A stretch of 64,000 bases of DNA from contig JAFLSJ010000001.1 of the NCBI GenBank assembly GCA_022511005.1, forward strand, positions 1-64,000, in the 5' to 3' direction. Below, one piece after another: positions 1 to 7,532 of the stretch; the first letter of the stretch is position 1; every line of letters starts with the position of its first letter. Position numbers and translations under genes: made by a program. Below the pieces are notes generated by a model. The model searched no databases and was not told where the DNA came from. It was given only the letters and a program-made list of their open reading frames with translations. The stretch is from Ruminococcus sp. (GTDB taxonomy: Bacteria; Bacillota; Clostridia; Oscillospirales; Acutalibacteraceae).

Positions 1-203
1 TTTTTCTTTTTCCCTTATTTTTCTATCACACCCTTAACAAGGTTTAAGCCTGATTTAGATTTTATATATTAAAAACAGCATATTGATAAATTTTTTCAAT
101 GCTGTATCTTTATCACACCTATCCGTTCTCTTTATCTTCTGTCTTGAACAATTCTAAGAAAAATGATAAAATAAAACAGGATAACCTAAAAAATATAGTA
201 TTA

Positions 204-234
204 ATTTTCGTGAATTTCGGTAATTCACGAAAAT
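204..234. repeat. Palindrome, inverted partner of 701-741
   Basis: Perfect 13-bp arms (ATTTTCGTGAATT and its complement) around a 5-nt loop. The core TTTCGTGAATT, the loop and the second arm reappear in reverse complement at 708-735, so the two palindromes form an inverted pair about 500 bp apart. Confidence 0.7.
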
Positions 235-286
235 AGGCTGAAAACCCGCATAGGAATGGGATTTTTAAAATTTTTGACCACATTTT

Positions 287-334
287 TGACCCCTTATTTT
301 TACCGCTTGAACTAAAAATAAGGGGTCATTTTTT
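287..334 (+). terminator. Terminator-like hairpin
   Basis: Arms TGACCCCTTATTTT (287-300) and AAAATAAGGGGTCA (315-328) pair perfectly and are followed by a run of six T. It could end a plus-strand transcript entering from left of the window. It could also simply be part of the TTTGACCCC repeat cluster. Confidence 0.5.
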
Positions 335-520
335 CAAATTTAATAATTTTATTTTTACTTTACCTAATGCGAAAAATGTTAATATCAACCTGTGTTGATA
401 CCCCCCTACAATCCGCATAAACAAGCCATTTCAAGTCAATTTACAGCCATAAAAACACTTGACATATTTTTCTGTTTATGATACTGAAAGTCAGAGAATT
501 TTCGTAAAATTTTTTCTGAA

Positions 521-563
521 TTTTGACCCCTTATTTGACCCCAAATTTTTTCATTTTGACCCC
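521..563. repeat. TTTGACCCC direct-repeat cluster
   Basis: TTTGACCCC occurs at 522-530, 534-542 and 555-563. The longer word TTTTGACCCCTTATTT is shared between 521-536 and 284-299. Short, closely spaced direct repeats like these can be recombinase arm sites, but no integrase gene is in the window, so that reading is only a guess. Confidence 0.4.
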
Positions 564-652
564 AAAATTGCTTATAAAAAGCCATTTTTAAGTCTATAAA
601 AGAATTTTAAAAAATTTTTTAAAATAAATTTTTGCCATTTTTGAAAAAAATA

Positions 653-684
653 TTGACTTTTGTGGTCGAATAGTGTATTATAAT
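653..684 (+). promoter_or_regulatory. Sigma-A-like promoter with no gene behind it
   Basis: TTGACT (653-658) and TATTAT (676-681) are separated by 17 bp, with an overlapping TATAAT at 679-684. Transcription would start near 690 and meet the perfect hairpin at 701-741 at once, giving a transcript of roughly 60 nt. Confidence 0.5.
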
Positions 685-700
685 GACGAAAATCAGCAAA

Positions 701-753
701 AAAAAGCTTTCGTGAATTACCGAAATTCACGAAAGCTTTTTCTCTTTTTACTA
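701..753. terminator. Strong terminator hairpin
   Basis: Perfect 18-bp arms, AAAAAGCTTTCGTGAATT (701-718) and its complement (724-741), surround a 5-nt loop and continue into TTTTTCTCTTTTT. The A-run on the left lets it work in both directions. Its core is the inverted copy of the palindrome at 204-234. Confidence 0.65.
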
Positions 754-810
754 AATTATGTGCTATTTTTAATTTTAAAAGTAAAAATAATTGGTTAAAC
801 CTAAGAATAA

Positions 811-966
811 AAAACATTTCTGCATAATTGTAAGGGCTGATGCCTTCATCAGCCCGTTTATGAAAACTTTTCGGGACGATGTGGGTACGGCAGTCGCCCA
901 AACCCCCTTAATCCCCCTATTAGGGGGCAAAAACATCGTCCCCTACAAACTTTAAGAAATGTTGTG
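811..966. repeat. Composite GTAGGGG-type repeat with nested 52-bp insert
   Basis: The element is framed by AAACATTTC and GAAATGTT in inverted orientation. Inside are hairpin A, GGGCTGATG-CCTT-CATCAGCCC (834-855), and hairpin B, whose arms GGGACGATG (873-881) and CATCGTCCC (934-942) are separated by a 52-nt insert (882-933) instead of the usual 4-nt loop. The element ends CCCCTACAA. The same insert, 49 of 52 positions identical in reverse complement, sits in the other hairpin type at 16808-16859. Confidence 0.85.
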
Positions 967-1006
967 ATTTATTTGTTTAAGATTCTCTTTTTATTTTCCG
1001 AAAGTC

Positions 1007-1657
1007 TTACATCTTATCAATAACCGTAGTTGCTTCGTCTAAATCCTTACACAAAGCAAAAATCATCGGTTTGATTTCTTCTGTGGGCTCTAATAAATCA
1101 GGTATCATAATAGGTTTCATCATTGCATTATATGCAGATTTTATTCCGTTAATACTGTCTTCAAAGGCTATACATTCCTCCGGATTTAATGAAAGCTCCC
1201 TTGCGGCTGTTAAAAATGTTTCAGGATGGGGTTTGCCGTTCTTAACCATATTACCGCACACAAACTTATCAAAATACTTCGTAATCTTAGCCCTATCAAG
1301 CAAGTCAAGTGCAGTTTTACTGCTTGTGGAGGTTGCAAGAGAAATTTTTATTCCCTTGTCTTTTAAACATTTTAACATATTTAAAAGTCCCTTTTTAACG
1401 GGAACTCCCTCTTTTTCTATATATTCATAAAAATATACATTCGCCTTTGCTCTCATATCCTGATAATCAAAATCTTCGCCGTAAAGGTCTTTATAATAAA
1501 TCTTTGTATCTGCTGTTCTTCTGCCCACAGTTTTTTTATAAATATCAAAACTGTATGCATATCCGTTTTCTTCCATTGTTCTTTGCCATACCTGATACAC
1601 CAGCTTTTCTGTGTCAAACATAAGACCGTCCATATCAAAAACTGCGCCCTTAATCAT
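1007..1657 (-). CDS. HAD-superfamily hydrolase, beta-phosphoglucomutase-like
   Basis: A 216-aa cytoplasmic haloacid-dehalogenase protein of the beta-phosphoglucomutase/phosphatase subgroup. Motif I is FDMDGLMFDTE near residue 7, where the first Asp is the family nucleophile. Motif II is LATSTSS near residue 108, the motif III Lys lies in GKPHPETF, and the metal-binding acidic motif is ECIAFEDSINGIKSA. The helical cap follows motif I as in cap-type C1 HADs. The start codon lies one base after the lexA stop, so it is almost certainly co-transcribed with lexA and may be SOS-linked. Its substrate (sugar phosphate, nucleotide or other) cannot be read from the sequence. Confidence 0.85.
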   Translation of the reverse strand: MIKGAVFDMDGLMFDTEKLVYQVWQRTMEENGYAYSFDIYKKTVGRRTADTKIYYKDLYGEDFDYQDMRAKANVYFYEYIEKEGVPVKKGLLNMLKCLKDKGIKISLATSTSSKTALDLLDRAKITKYFDKFVCGNMVKNGKPHPETFLTAARELSLNPEECIAFEDSINGIKSAYNAMMKPIMIPDLLEPTEEIKPMIFALCKDLDEATTVIDKM

Positions 1658-1658
1658 A

Positions 1659-2249
1659 TCAGTAATTCCTTACAAGTGTAATAACTTTGCCAAGCAGTAT
1701 GACCTCATCTACAATAATCGGCTCAAAATCGTCATTTTCAGGCTGTAGACGGAAATGTCCGTTTTCTTTATAAAAGCGTTTAACGGTTGCACTATCCTCA
1801 ACTAACGCAACAACTATATCTCCGTTATCTGCAACGGGAGTTCTATGAACCACTACAATATCACCGTTTAAAATGCCTGCGTTTATCATACTTTCACCCT
1901 GAATTCTCAGTGCAAAAAGCTCTCTGCCCCTTCTTACGCTTTCGGGAACAGGCACATAATCTTCAATATCCTCTACTGCAAGAATAGGCATACCTGCGGC
2001 AACCCTGCCCAAAACAGGTACATTTGTGCTTTTTTCGCCTTTTCCTACAACCTTGATACAGCGGTTTACTCCATGCTCACGCTGAATCAGACCTTTTTCC
2101 TCTAAGGTTTTTAAATGAAGATGAATTGTTGAGGTAGATTTTAATCCTGTTGCGTCGCAAATTTCTCTGACAGACGGAACTCTGCCCTCTTCCGAACATT
2201 CTACCAAATAATCATAAACTTTCTGCTGGCTTTTGCTTAAAGGTTTCAT
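1659..2249 (-). CDS. lexA: LexA SOS repressor
   Basis: A 196-aa LexA. The N-terminal winged-helix DNA-binding domain covers about residues 1-65, with the recognition helix around TGLKSTSTIHLHL. The C-terminal S24 autoprotease has the scissile Ala85-Gly86 in RVAAGMP, catalytic Ser120 in GESM and Lys157 in ATVKRF, so all residues needed for RecA-stimulated self-cleavage are present. It represses SOS genes until DNA damage. A LexA-box-like palindrome lies about 220 bp upstream, which would give autoregulation through an unusually long leader. The HAD phosphatase gene follows directly in the same operon. Confidence 0.95.
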   Translation of the reverse strand: MKPLSKSQQKVYDYLVECSEEGRVPSVREICDATGLKSTSTIHLHLKTLEEKGLIQREHGVNRCIKVVGKGEKSTNVPVLGRVAAGMPILAVEDIEDYVPVPESVRRGRELFALRIQGESMINAGILNGDIVVVHRTPVADNGDIVVALVEDSATVKRFYKENGHFRLQPENDDFEPIIVDEVILLGKVITLVRNY

Positions 2250-2311
2250 ATGTATCCCCCATAACGCAAATATAATATGTTAATAAATAATAATTACATA
2301 GATTTTTCAAA

Positions 2312-2396
2312 AAAGGGGTTTGCCCCGTTTTTAACTTGGCAAGGACGGCTGAAAGCCGTCTTTATTCAGTGGGAAATTGCACTTTCCACTGAATGT
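2312..2396 (-). other. Hairpin-rich lexA leader
   Basis: Between the candidate LexA box and lexA lie two clear stems: GACGGCT/AGCCGTC (2344-2360) and ATTCAGTGG-GAAA/TTTC-CACTGAAT (2364-2394). They may be small repeats or a folded leader. No open reading frame here looks real. Confidence 0.4.
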
Positions 2397-2471
2397 ATAA
2401 TGTTTCTAATCTCCTTAGAGACGAGGGACATCTTGCCTAAGTTACATTTTATCACAAACATTCAAAAAAAT

Positions 2472-2485
2472 CAAACATTTGTTTG
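2472..2485. promoter_or_regulatory. Candidate LexA box
   Basis: CAAACATTTGTTTG has complementary 6-bp arms (CAAACA/TGTTTG) and closely matches the Gram-positive SOS box CGAACRNRYGTTYG. It is the only such site noticed upstream of lexA. Confidence 0.6.
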
Positions 2486-2630
2486 CTAAAAATTTTTCAC
2501 AGTTATTACAATTTTGTCAATATTTCTATAAATTACCGTGTTTTTCTTTTAAAAATTTACTTTTTTCTCAAAATATCCTATTTTGTTCACACAATCATCA
2601 CATTCGTGTTGTTTAATACTATTATACTTT

Positions 2631-2775
2631 AGGGCGGAACCGCAACTGCCCGAGTATATTGTTCTACCCTCCTCAATGTAAATCGAATTAGAGATTTACG
2701 ATTGTACCCCTCATTTTTTTAAGAACAAAGGAAACACTAAGCCTTCCGCAAGGGCTTGGTGTTTTCCCTTTTTAT
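2631..2775 (+). ncRNA. Candidate structured small RNA
   Basis: This 618-bp lexA/histidine-kinase gap contains a gene-free block with RNA-like folding. A -10-like TATACT (2623-2628) precedes it. Stems include GGGC...GCCC (2632-2650), GTAAATC/GATTTAC near 2678-2699, and GTTCT/AGAAC (2671-2675 with 2722-2726) enclosing a largely unpaired middle. A terminator, AACACTAAGCC/GGCTTGGTGTT then TTTTCCCTTTTT, closes it near 2775. A long hairpin with a central bubble recalls 6S RNA, but I do not recognise a diagnostic 6S sequence. No -35 box is obvious. Confidence 0.35.
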
Positions 2776-2785
2776 AGAGAAATTT

Positions 2786-2832
2786 AACCCCGTTTGTCAG
2801 ATATTTTATCATATAATCTGACAAACGGGGTT
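2786..2832. terminator. Perfect palindrome beyond the histidine kinase gene
   Basis: AACCCCGTTTGTCAGAT (2786-2802) pairs perfectly over 17 bp with 2816-2832. It lies 37 bp past the histidine kinase stop and probably ends that minus-strand operon, although the T-tract is weak. Confidence 0.6.
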
Positions 2833-2868
2833 TAGCTTGAATTTTTAATTTTTTATAAATGATACTCT

Positions 2869-4416
2869 TTAAGGCAACAGTTTAGGTTCTTCTATTTTTA
2901 TATATTCCAGCTCAAACCAAAATGTACTGCCTTTATCTGGCTTACTGATTACCCCGTAATGAGAATGGTGCAAATCGAGAATATTTTTAACAATTGACAA
3001 GCCCAAACCCGTACCTATTACTGCACGCTTATGCTCTTTATCAACCTTATAATATCTGTCCCAGATGTATTCAAGCTTATCGGCGGGGATTCCGTCACCG
3101 TGGTCGGTAACCTCTATTCTTACCGTATCGCCTTTAACAATCTGGCTTACAATAATAGTTTTGTCTTCTCCTGCATAGTTTACGGCGTTATTCATAAGGT
3201 TATAAATTACCTGTGAAATTTTAAGCTCATCGCCTTTAACCAGCACATTTTCATTGCTTTCAAAAACAATATTATAGCCTTCCTGTTCTTTCAGCTTTGC
3301 ATATCGCTTAAAAATATCATTTATACTGTCTGTCAGGCTGAATACTTCTATATCCAAAGATAAAACTCCCGACTGAAGCTTTGACAAATCAAGCAAATCC
3401 GTTACAAGATTGCTCAGACGGCTTGCTTCATCAATAATAATCTGCACATTTTCAGGAGTATTTTCTCCCGGCAAATCTCTCATAACCTCGCCGTAGCCCT
3501 TTATCATGGTAAGAGGCGTACGCAAATCATGAGAAATATTCGCAATAAGCTCCTGTCTTAATTCATCTACCTTTGAAAGCTCTCTGCGGGTATAGTTGAG
3601 AGTATCGCTAAGCTCTTTTACCTCAAGATAACCGTTGCCTTTAAACTCAAAATCATAATTTTGCTTTGCAAGCTCTTTTGCAGTTTCGCTCATATCTGAC
3701 AAGGGCTTTGAAATTCTCCTTGAAGCATAAAAGGAAAGTCCGATTGCCAGTATAAACACAATTACAGAGACTATCATAAGCTGTACTCTTAAGGTATCTA
3801 CAACCGAGCTTACCGGTGTAATCATTGAATTTATCAGCATAAAGCACTGAGTATCTTCATCAATCTGAATTATTTCCGCATAAACTAAGCTCTCATATCT
3901 GGAATAATCATTGACTGTACCTGAATTTACGTTATTTTGTACGTCTTCCTGAGAGTCATTGGTAAATTTATACAGATTTTTTTGAAGCTCCTCTATATTC
4001 ATCATATCTGTTTCCACTGTTACAGTTTCCAGATATGTTCCCCCTGAGTTATATGCTTCTCTATAATATTTGTAAGCCTGATGCTCCTGATAATCCGTTC
4101 TCCAAACAGCGTTGTTGTAATCACGGGTATACATCTTTTTAAATATCGGCGTAGATGTATCATATATATACACAGACAGACTGTTATTGCGTGAAACAGA
4201 ATCAATTACCTCAGATATGTTGCTGTTATTTCTTACACTTACGGAAATCTGTTTTGCCCCTTGTTCTATTTGCGTTGTTTTTATGGATTTGTAAAAGCCT
4301 TCAAGAAAAACTATCTGAAAAAACCACAACAAAACTATGGTTGCAAAAACAATTGCAAGAAAATACTTTGCAAGCTTATATTTAAGGGGATGCAAATTCC
4401 ATTTAAATTGCTTCAA
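2869..4416 (-). CDS. Two-component sensor histidine kinase
   Basis: A 515-aa membrane kinase. The first transmembrane segment spans roughly residues 18-38. A poorly conserved extracellular sensor domain of about 170 residues follows, then a second transmembrane helix (about 210-232), a HAMP linker, and a HisKA domain with the phosphoacceptor His in ISHDLRTP. The HATPase_c domain has an N-box (NLMNNAVNYA), a G1 box (DHGDGIP) and a G2 box (GTGLGLSI). It should phosphorylate the response regulator encoded just upstream, whose gene overlaps this one by 14 bp. The signal sensed is unknown. The layout resembles PhoR/VanS/WalK-type kinases, but I cannot assign one. Confidence 0.92.
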   Translation of the reverse strand: MKQFKWNLHPLKYKLAKYFLAIVFATIVLLWFFQIVFLEGFYKSIKTTQIEQGAKQISVSVRNNSNISEVIDSVSRNNSLSVYIYDTSTPIFKKMYTRDYNNAVWRTDYQEHQAYKYYREAYNSGGTYLETVTVETDMMNIEELQKNLYKFTNDSQEDVQNNVNSGTVNDYSRYESLVYAEIIQIDEDTQCFMLINSMITPVSSVVDTLRVQLMIVSVIVFILAIGLSFYASRRISKPLSDMSETAKELAKQNYDFEFKGNGYLEVKELSDTLNYTRRELSKVDELRQELIANISHDLRTPLTMIKGYGEVMRDLPGENTPENVQIIIDEASRLSNLVTDLLDLSKLQSGVLSLDIEVFSLTDSINDIFKRYAKLKEQEGYNIVFESNENVLVKGDELKISQVIYNLMNNAVNYAGEDKTIIVSQIVKGDTVRIEVTDHGDGIPADKLEYIWDRYYKVDKEHKRAVIGTGLGLSIVKNILDLHHSHYGVISKPDKGSTFWFELEYIKIEEPKLLP

Positions 4417-5077
4417 AACGATAACCTACTCCTCGTAATGTTACAATACATCTACTGTATTCTCCAAGGCTTTTTCTTAAAAGCTTAATGTGGGTATCAA
4501 GAGTTCTTTCATCTCCGAAGAAATCGTAACCCCAGACCTCGCTTATCAGCTTTTCTCTTGTTAAGGCAATTCCCTTGTTTTTTACCATATAGAAGAAAAG
4601 CTCATATTCCTTTGGTGTCATTTCTATTCTTTGTCCGTCTATTGTAACGATTCTTGCGCTGAAATCTACTGATAAACCCTCATAGCTGAACACGTCGTTT
4701 ATTGTGTTTGAGTCGGTATTGCTTCTTTTTATTACCGCATTTACCCGCATCATAAGCTCTTTTGGAGAAAAAGGCTTTACCACATAGTCATCTGTTCCCA
4801 GCTCAAAACCGTGAATTTTATCGTATTCTTCTCCTCTTGCAGACAGCATTATAATTGGTGTGTTGCTGAATTTTCTGATTTCACGGCAAGCTGAAAATCC
4901 GTCAAGCTCAGGCATCATAACATCCATTATTATTATATCAAAGCTGTTTTGCCTGCATACATCAATTGCTTGCATTCCGTCTACTGCTTCTTCAACAGTG
5001 TGACCTTCAAATTCCGCATATTTTTTTATAATTTCTCTGATTCTTGACTCATCATCAACAACTAATATTTTACTCAT
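4403..5077 (-). CDS. OmpR/PhoB-family response regulator
   Basis: A 224-aa regulator. The receiver domain covers residues 1-118, with acidic pocket Asp8/Asp9, phosphorylation site Asp52 (IIMDVMMPE), Ser79 and Lys101 (VVKPFSP). The C-terminal winged helix (about 125-224) has the typical ending GVGYRFE. It is partnered with the overlapping histidine kinase. The start has a good site, GGAGG seven bases before ATG. The gene is divergent from the fumarase operon with a 200-bp AT-rich gap, which is where shared or self-regulatory promoters would lie. Target genes are unknown. Confidence 0.93.
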   Translation of the reverse strand: MSKILVVDDESRIREIIKKYAEFEGHTVEEAVDGMQAIDVCRQNSFDIIIMDVMMPELDGFSACREIRKFSNTPIIMLSARGEEYDKIHGFELGTDDYVVKPFSPKELMMRVNAVIKRSNTDSNTINDVFSYEGLSVDFSARIVTIDGQRIEMTPKEYELFFYMVKNKGIALTREKLISEVWGYDFFGDERTLDTHIKLLRKSLGEYSRCIVTLRGVGYRFEAI

Positions 5078-5279
5078 TTTTTAACCTCCACCGCAAAATT
5101 ACTTGTATTATGTATTTTAAAAATAATATTTGTATGTGATAAAATTATGTTCATTTTCTTAAATCTAATAAAATTCTACACTCTGTTCAAATAATATCAT
5201 ATTTTTTTAATTATTGAAATAGATTAAGAAATATTTTATAATTAATAAATCAAGATAATTTGTTTTACGGAGGTTTGTA

Positions 5280-6131
5280 ATGGAAATAAGAAGAATTAAG
5301 GCGGATATGGTTGTTCATACTGTTAAAAAGCTTTTTATGGACTGCAACTATTTTATCGGCGATGATATAATGAACGCTCTTAAAAACGCAGAGCAAACGG
5401 AAACCTCTCCTGTGGGAAAAAGCGTTTTAAATCAGATTATTAAAAATGACGAAATTGCAAATGAAGAACAGATTCCTCTTTGTCAGGATACAGGTATGGC
5501 AATTTTGTTTGTTGAATACGGGGACAAGGTTGTTATTGAGGACGGTTCATTTGAGGAGGCTGTAAATCAGGGTGTCAGAGAAGCATACGAGGAAGGTTAT
5601 TTGAGAAAAAGTATTGTTTCCGACCCTGTGTTTGACAGAATAAATACTAAGGATAACACACCGGCAGTTATCCACACCAAAATTGTAAGCGGAAATCAGA
5701 TTAAGATTCTTGCAGGAGGAAAAGGCTTCGGCAGTGAGAATATGTCTGCAATTAAAATGCTTACTCCATCCTATGGAGTTGAGGGAGTTAAACAGTTTGT
5801 GCTTGATACAGTGAGAAATGCAGGACCTAACCCCTGCCCGCCAATAGTTGTAGGCATTGGAATCGGCGGAGATTTTGAAGTATGTGCCAAACTTGCAAAG
5901 CAGGCAACATTCCGCTCTATTGATACACAAAACAGAGACGAAAGATACGCTTCTCTTGAAAAAGAACTGCTTGAAAATATTAACAAAATGGGCTTCGGCC
6001 CCGCAGGTCTTGGAGGAAACACAACTGCAATCGGCGTAAATATTGAAACTGCACCTACACATATTGCAGGTATGCCTGTGGCTGTTAATATTTGCTGTCA
6101 TGCGGCTCGCCATAAAAGTGCGGTAATTTAA
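5280..6131 (+). CDS. Fe-S fumarate hydratase, alpha subunit
   Basis: A 283-aa catalytic subunit of the class I (oxygen-sensitive, 4Fe-4S) fumarase/tartrate dehydratase family. Cysteines suited to ligate the cluster occur in LCQDTG (about residue 72), NPCPPIVVG (about 187) and NICCHAARH (about 270). It interconverts fumarate and malate in the cytoplasm, here probably in the reductive branch of an incomplete citric acid cycle. GGAGG precedes the ATG. The beta subunit begins 26 bp downstream, the usual split form in anaerobes. L-tartrate dehydratase is the alternative, and the sequence does not settle the substrate. Confidence 0.88.
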   Translation: MEIRRIKADMVVHTVKKLFMDCNYFIGDDIMNALKNAEQTETSPVGKSVLNQIIKNDEIANEEQIPLCQDTGMAILFVEYGDKVVIEDGSFEEAVNQGVREAYEEGYLRKSIVSDPVFDRINTKDNTPAVIHTKIVSGNQIKILAGGKGFGSENMSAIKMLTPSYGVEGVKQFVLDTVRNAGPNPCPPIVVGIGIGGDFEVCAKLAKQATFRSIDTQNRDERYASLEKELLENINKMGFGPAGLGGNTTAIGVNIETAPTHIAGMPVAVNICCHAARHKSAVI

Positions 6132-6157
6132 AAAAGCGGTAACTTAAGGAGGAAACT

Positions 6158-6712
6158 ATGAAAAAAATAACACTTCCCTTAAAAGATGAAGATATTAAAA
6201 ATTTAAAAGCAGGCGACAGCGTACTTTTAACAGGCTCAATGATTACAGGCAGAGATGCCGCTCATAAGCGTTTATATGAGCTTATTCAAAATGGTGAAAA
6301 TTTGCCTGTAGATATAAAAGGAGAAACCATTTATTATGTTGGCCCTGCTCCTGCAAAGCCGCCCTATGCGGTAGGTCCTGCAGGCCCTACATCAAGCTAC
6401 CGTATGGATAAATATGCTCCCTCACTTATGGATAACGGACTAAAGGGTATGATAGGAAAAGGTGCAAGAAATAAAGATGTTGTGGACGCAATCGTAAGAA
6501 ACGGCGGAGTTTATTTTGCCGCTATCGGCGGTGCGGCGGCTCTTATTGCAAAAAGTATAAAAAGCGAAGAGCTTTTATGTTATGAAGATTTAGGCACAGA
6601 AGCAATAAGAAAATATGAGGTTGAGGATTTTCCCTGTATAGTTGTAATTGACAGTCAGGGCAATAACATCTATGAAACCGAACCTCCAAAATATAATTGT
6701 GAAGATAAGTAA
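6158..6712 (+). CDS. Fe-S fumarate hydratase, beta subunit
   Basis: A 184-aa swivelling-domain subunit that completes the class I fumarase with the upstream alpha chain. It shows the family hallmarks DSVLLTGSMITGRDAAHKR near the N terminus, GPAPAKPPYAVGPAGPTSS (about residue 68) and KGMIGKGARN. Length matches the separate beta subunits of clostridia and archaea. AAGGAGG gives a strong ribosome site. The operon ends in the terminator at 6881-6917 after a composite repeat. Confidence 0.88.
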   Translation: MKKITLPLKDEDIKNLKAGDSVLLTGSMITGRDAAHKRLYELIQNGENLPVDIKGETIYYVGPAPAKPPYAVGPAGPTSSYRMDKYAPSLMDNGLKGMIGKGARNKDVVDAIVRNGGVYFAAIGGAAALIAKSIKSEELLCYEDLGTEAIRKYEVEDFPCIVVIDSQGNNIYETEPPKYNCEDK

Positions 6713-6732
6713 TTACATAAAAGCTAATATAA

Positions 6733-6830
6733 AAAAGTTTTCTGTATAATTGTAGGGGCTGATGCCCACATCAGCCCGCTATTTATGGGACGATGTAGGC
6801 ATCGTCCCCTACAACTTTGAAAAATGTTTT
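6733..6830. repeat. Composite GTAGGGG-type repeat
   Basis: Framed by AAAAGTTTTCTGTATAATTG and AAAAATGTTTT. Hairpin A (GGGCTGATG-CCCA-CATCAGCCC) is followed by hairpin B (GGGACGATG-TAGG-CATCGTCCC) and ends CCCCTACAA. Here the loop of A is CCCA rather than CCTT while the stem is unchanged. Confidence 0.85.
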
Positions 6831-6880
6831 ATTTAAACTGTTTACTAAAAAATGATTTTTACTGACTTTGTCCACACGCT

Positions 6881-6918
6881 AAAGCGGTACAGTTAAATTA
6901 CTGTACCGCTTTTTGTTG
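6881..6918. terminator. Bidirectional terminator
   Basis: AAAGCGGTACAGT (6881-6893) pairs perfectly with 6900-6912 and runs into TTTTTGTTGTT. It lies between the convergent fumarase operon and the C_GCAxxG_C_C gene and can serve both. Confidence 0.85.
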
Positions 6919-6927
6919 TTATAAAGT

Positions 6928-7383
6928 TTATTTCTGTTTTTTTATAAAATCGTCTGTTAAATCCGCCGCAAACTTTACAAGTTCACCGCAAGGGCGTTTC
7001 TTATAATATTCCGCTGTACGTTTTTCCGGAGTTGGCGTATTTTTTTCTTTTTCAGATAACCCTAAAAGCTCTCTGCAAATAATTGAACCGTTTTCTTTTT
7101 TAAATTCTTCTGCAAGCTCCTGAATTTTCTTATAAAGTTCCTTTTTTACCTCAAAATTCTTTGGATCGTCATATCCGTATTTTAACCCTATAACCATAAA
7201 CATTCCGCTTACTGCTCCGCAAACCTCTCTCATTCTTCCCATTCCACCGCCAAAACCCGAAGAAATCATAACCGCTGTTTTTTTGTCTATTCCAAAATTC
7301 TCTGCAAACGCCAGCAAAACTGCCTGAGAGCAGTTATATCCCTCTGAAAAATATTGTTTTGCCAACTCTCCCTTTGTACTCAT
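6928..7383 (-). CDS. C_GCAxxG_C_C family redox protein
   Basis: A 151-aa protein of the C_GCAxxG_C_C family (often called split-Soret cytochrome c-like, or putative redox protein). The conserved cysteines are in GYNCSQAV (about residue 18), VCGAVSGM (about 59), IICRELLG (about 102) and RPCGELV (about 133), and a glycine-rich GFGGGMGRM motif precedes the second. The spacing suggests a metal or redox site; no CxxCH heme motif is present. Biochemical function is not established for the family. The GAGGAG ribosome site is good. It appears to be a single-gene unit. Confidence 0.8.
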   Translation of the reverse strand: MSTKGELAKQYFSEGYNCSQAVLLAFAENFGIDKKTAVMISSGFGGGMGRMREVCGAVSGMFMVIGLKYGYDDPKNFEVKKELYKKIQELAEEFKKENGSIICRELLGLSEKEKNTPTPEKRTAEYYKKRPCGELVKFAADLTDDFIKKQK

Positions 7384-7461
7384 AGTTAAATCTCCTCTTC
7401 ATTAATAAAGTAATTATAACATTATATTATTTGTTTTCAAGATTTCTGCTTAACTTTCGTA

Positions 7462-7491
7462 TTGATTAAACAATAACTTTTATGCTATAAT
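7462..7491 (+). promoter_or_regulatory. Promoter of lepA
   Basis: TTGATT (7462-7467), 18-bp spacer, TATAAT (7486-7491), about 40 bp before the lepA start. Confidence 0.65.
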
Positions 7492-7532
7492 AGTTAGGTT
7501 AAAATATTCCAAAAATATAAAAGGTGATAACA

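Larger units (their letters stand above)
1..1006. other. Gene-free AT-rich left end
   Basis: I see no convincing gene here. The only long ORF (572-901, minus) runs through a repeat element and has no family resemblance. The stretch holds two inverted copies of one palindrome, a terminator-like hairpin, several TTTGACCCC repeats, a promoter leading directly into a terminator, and a composite GTAGGGG-type repeat, each listed separately. Positions 1-200 contain nothing I can name. Confidence 0.6.

Noticed and set aside
572-901. 109-aa ORF on the minus strand
   Set aside because: It reads through a terminator hairpin and a composite repeat including the 52-bp insert; composition is that of AT-rich non-coding DNA and no ribosome site was seen.
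2277-2489. 70-aa plus-strand ORF upstream of lexA
   Set aside because: Antisense to the lexA leader, made of hairpin arms, and it crosses the LexA box.
2869-5077. Vancomycin-type VanRS or WalRK assignment
   Set aside because: Domain order fits many PhoR-like pairs, and no resistance genes or walH/I/J neighbours are present.
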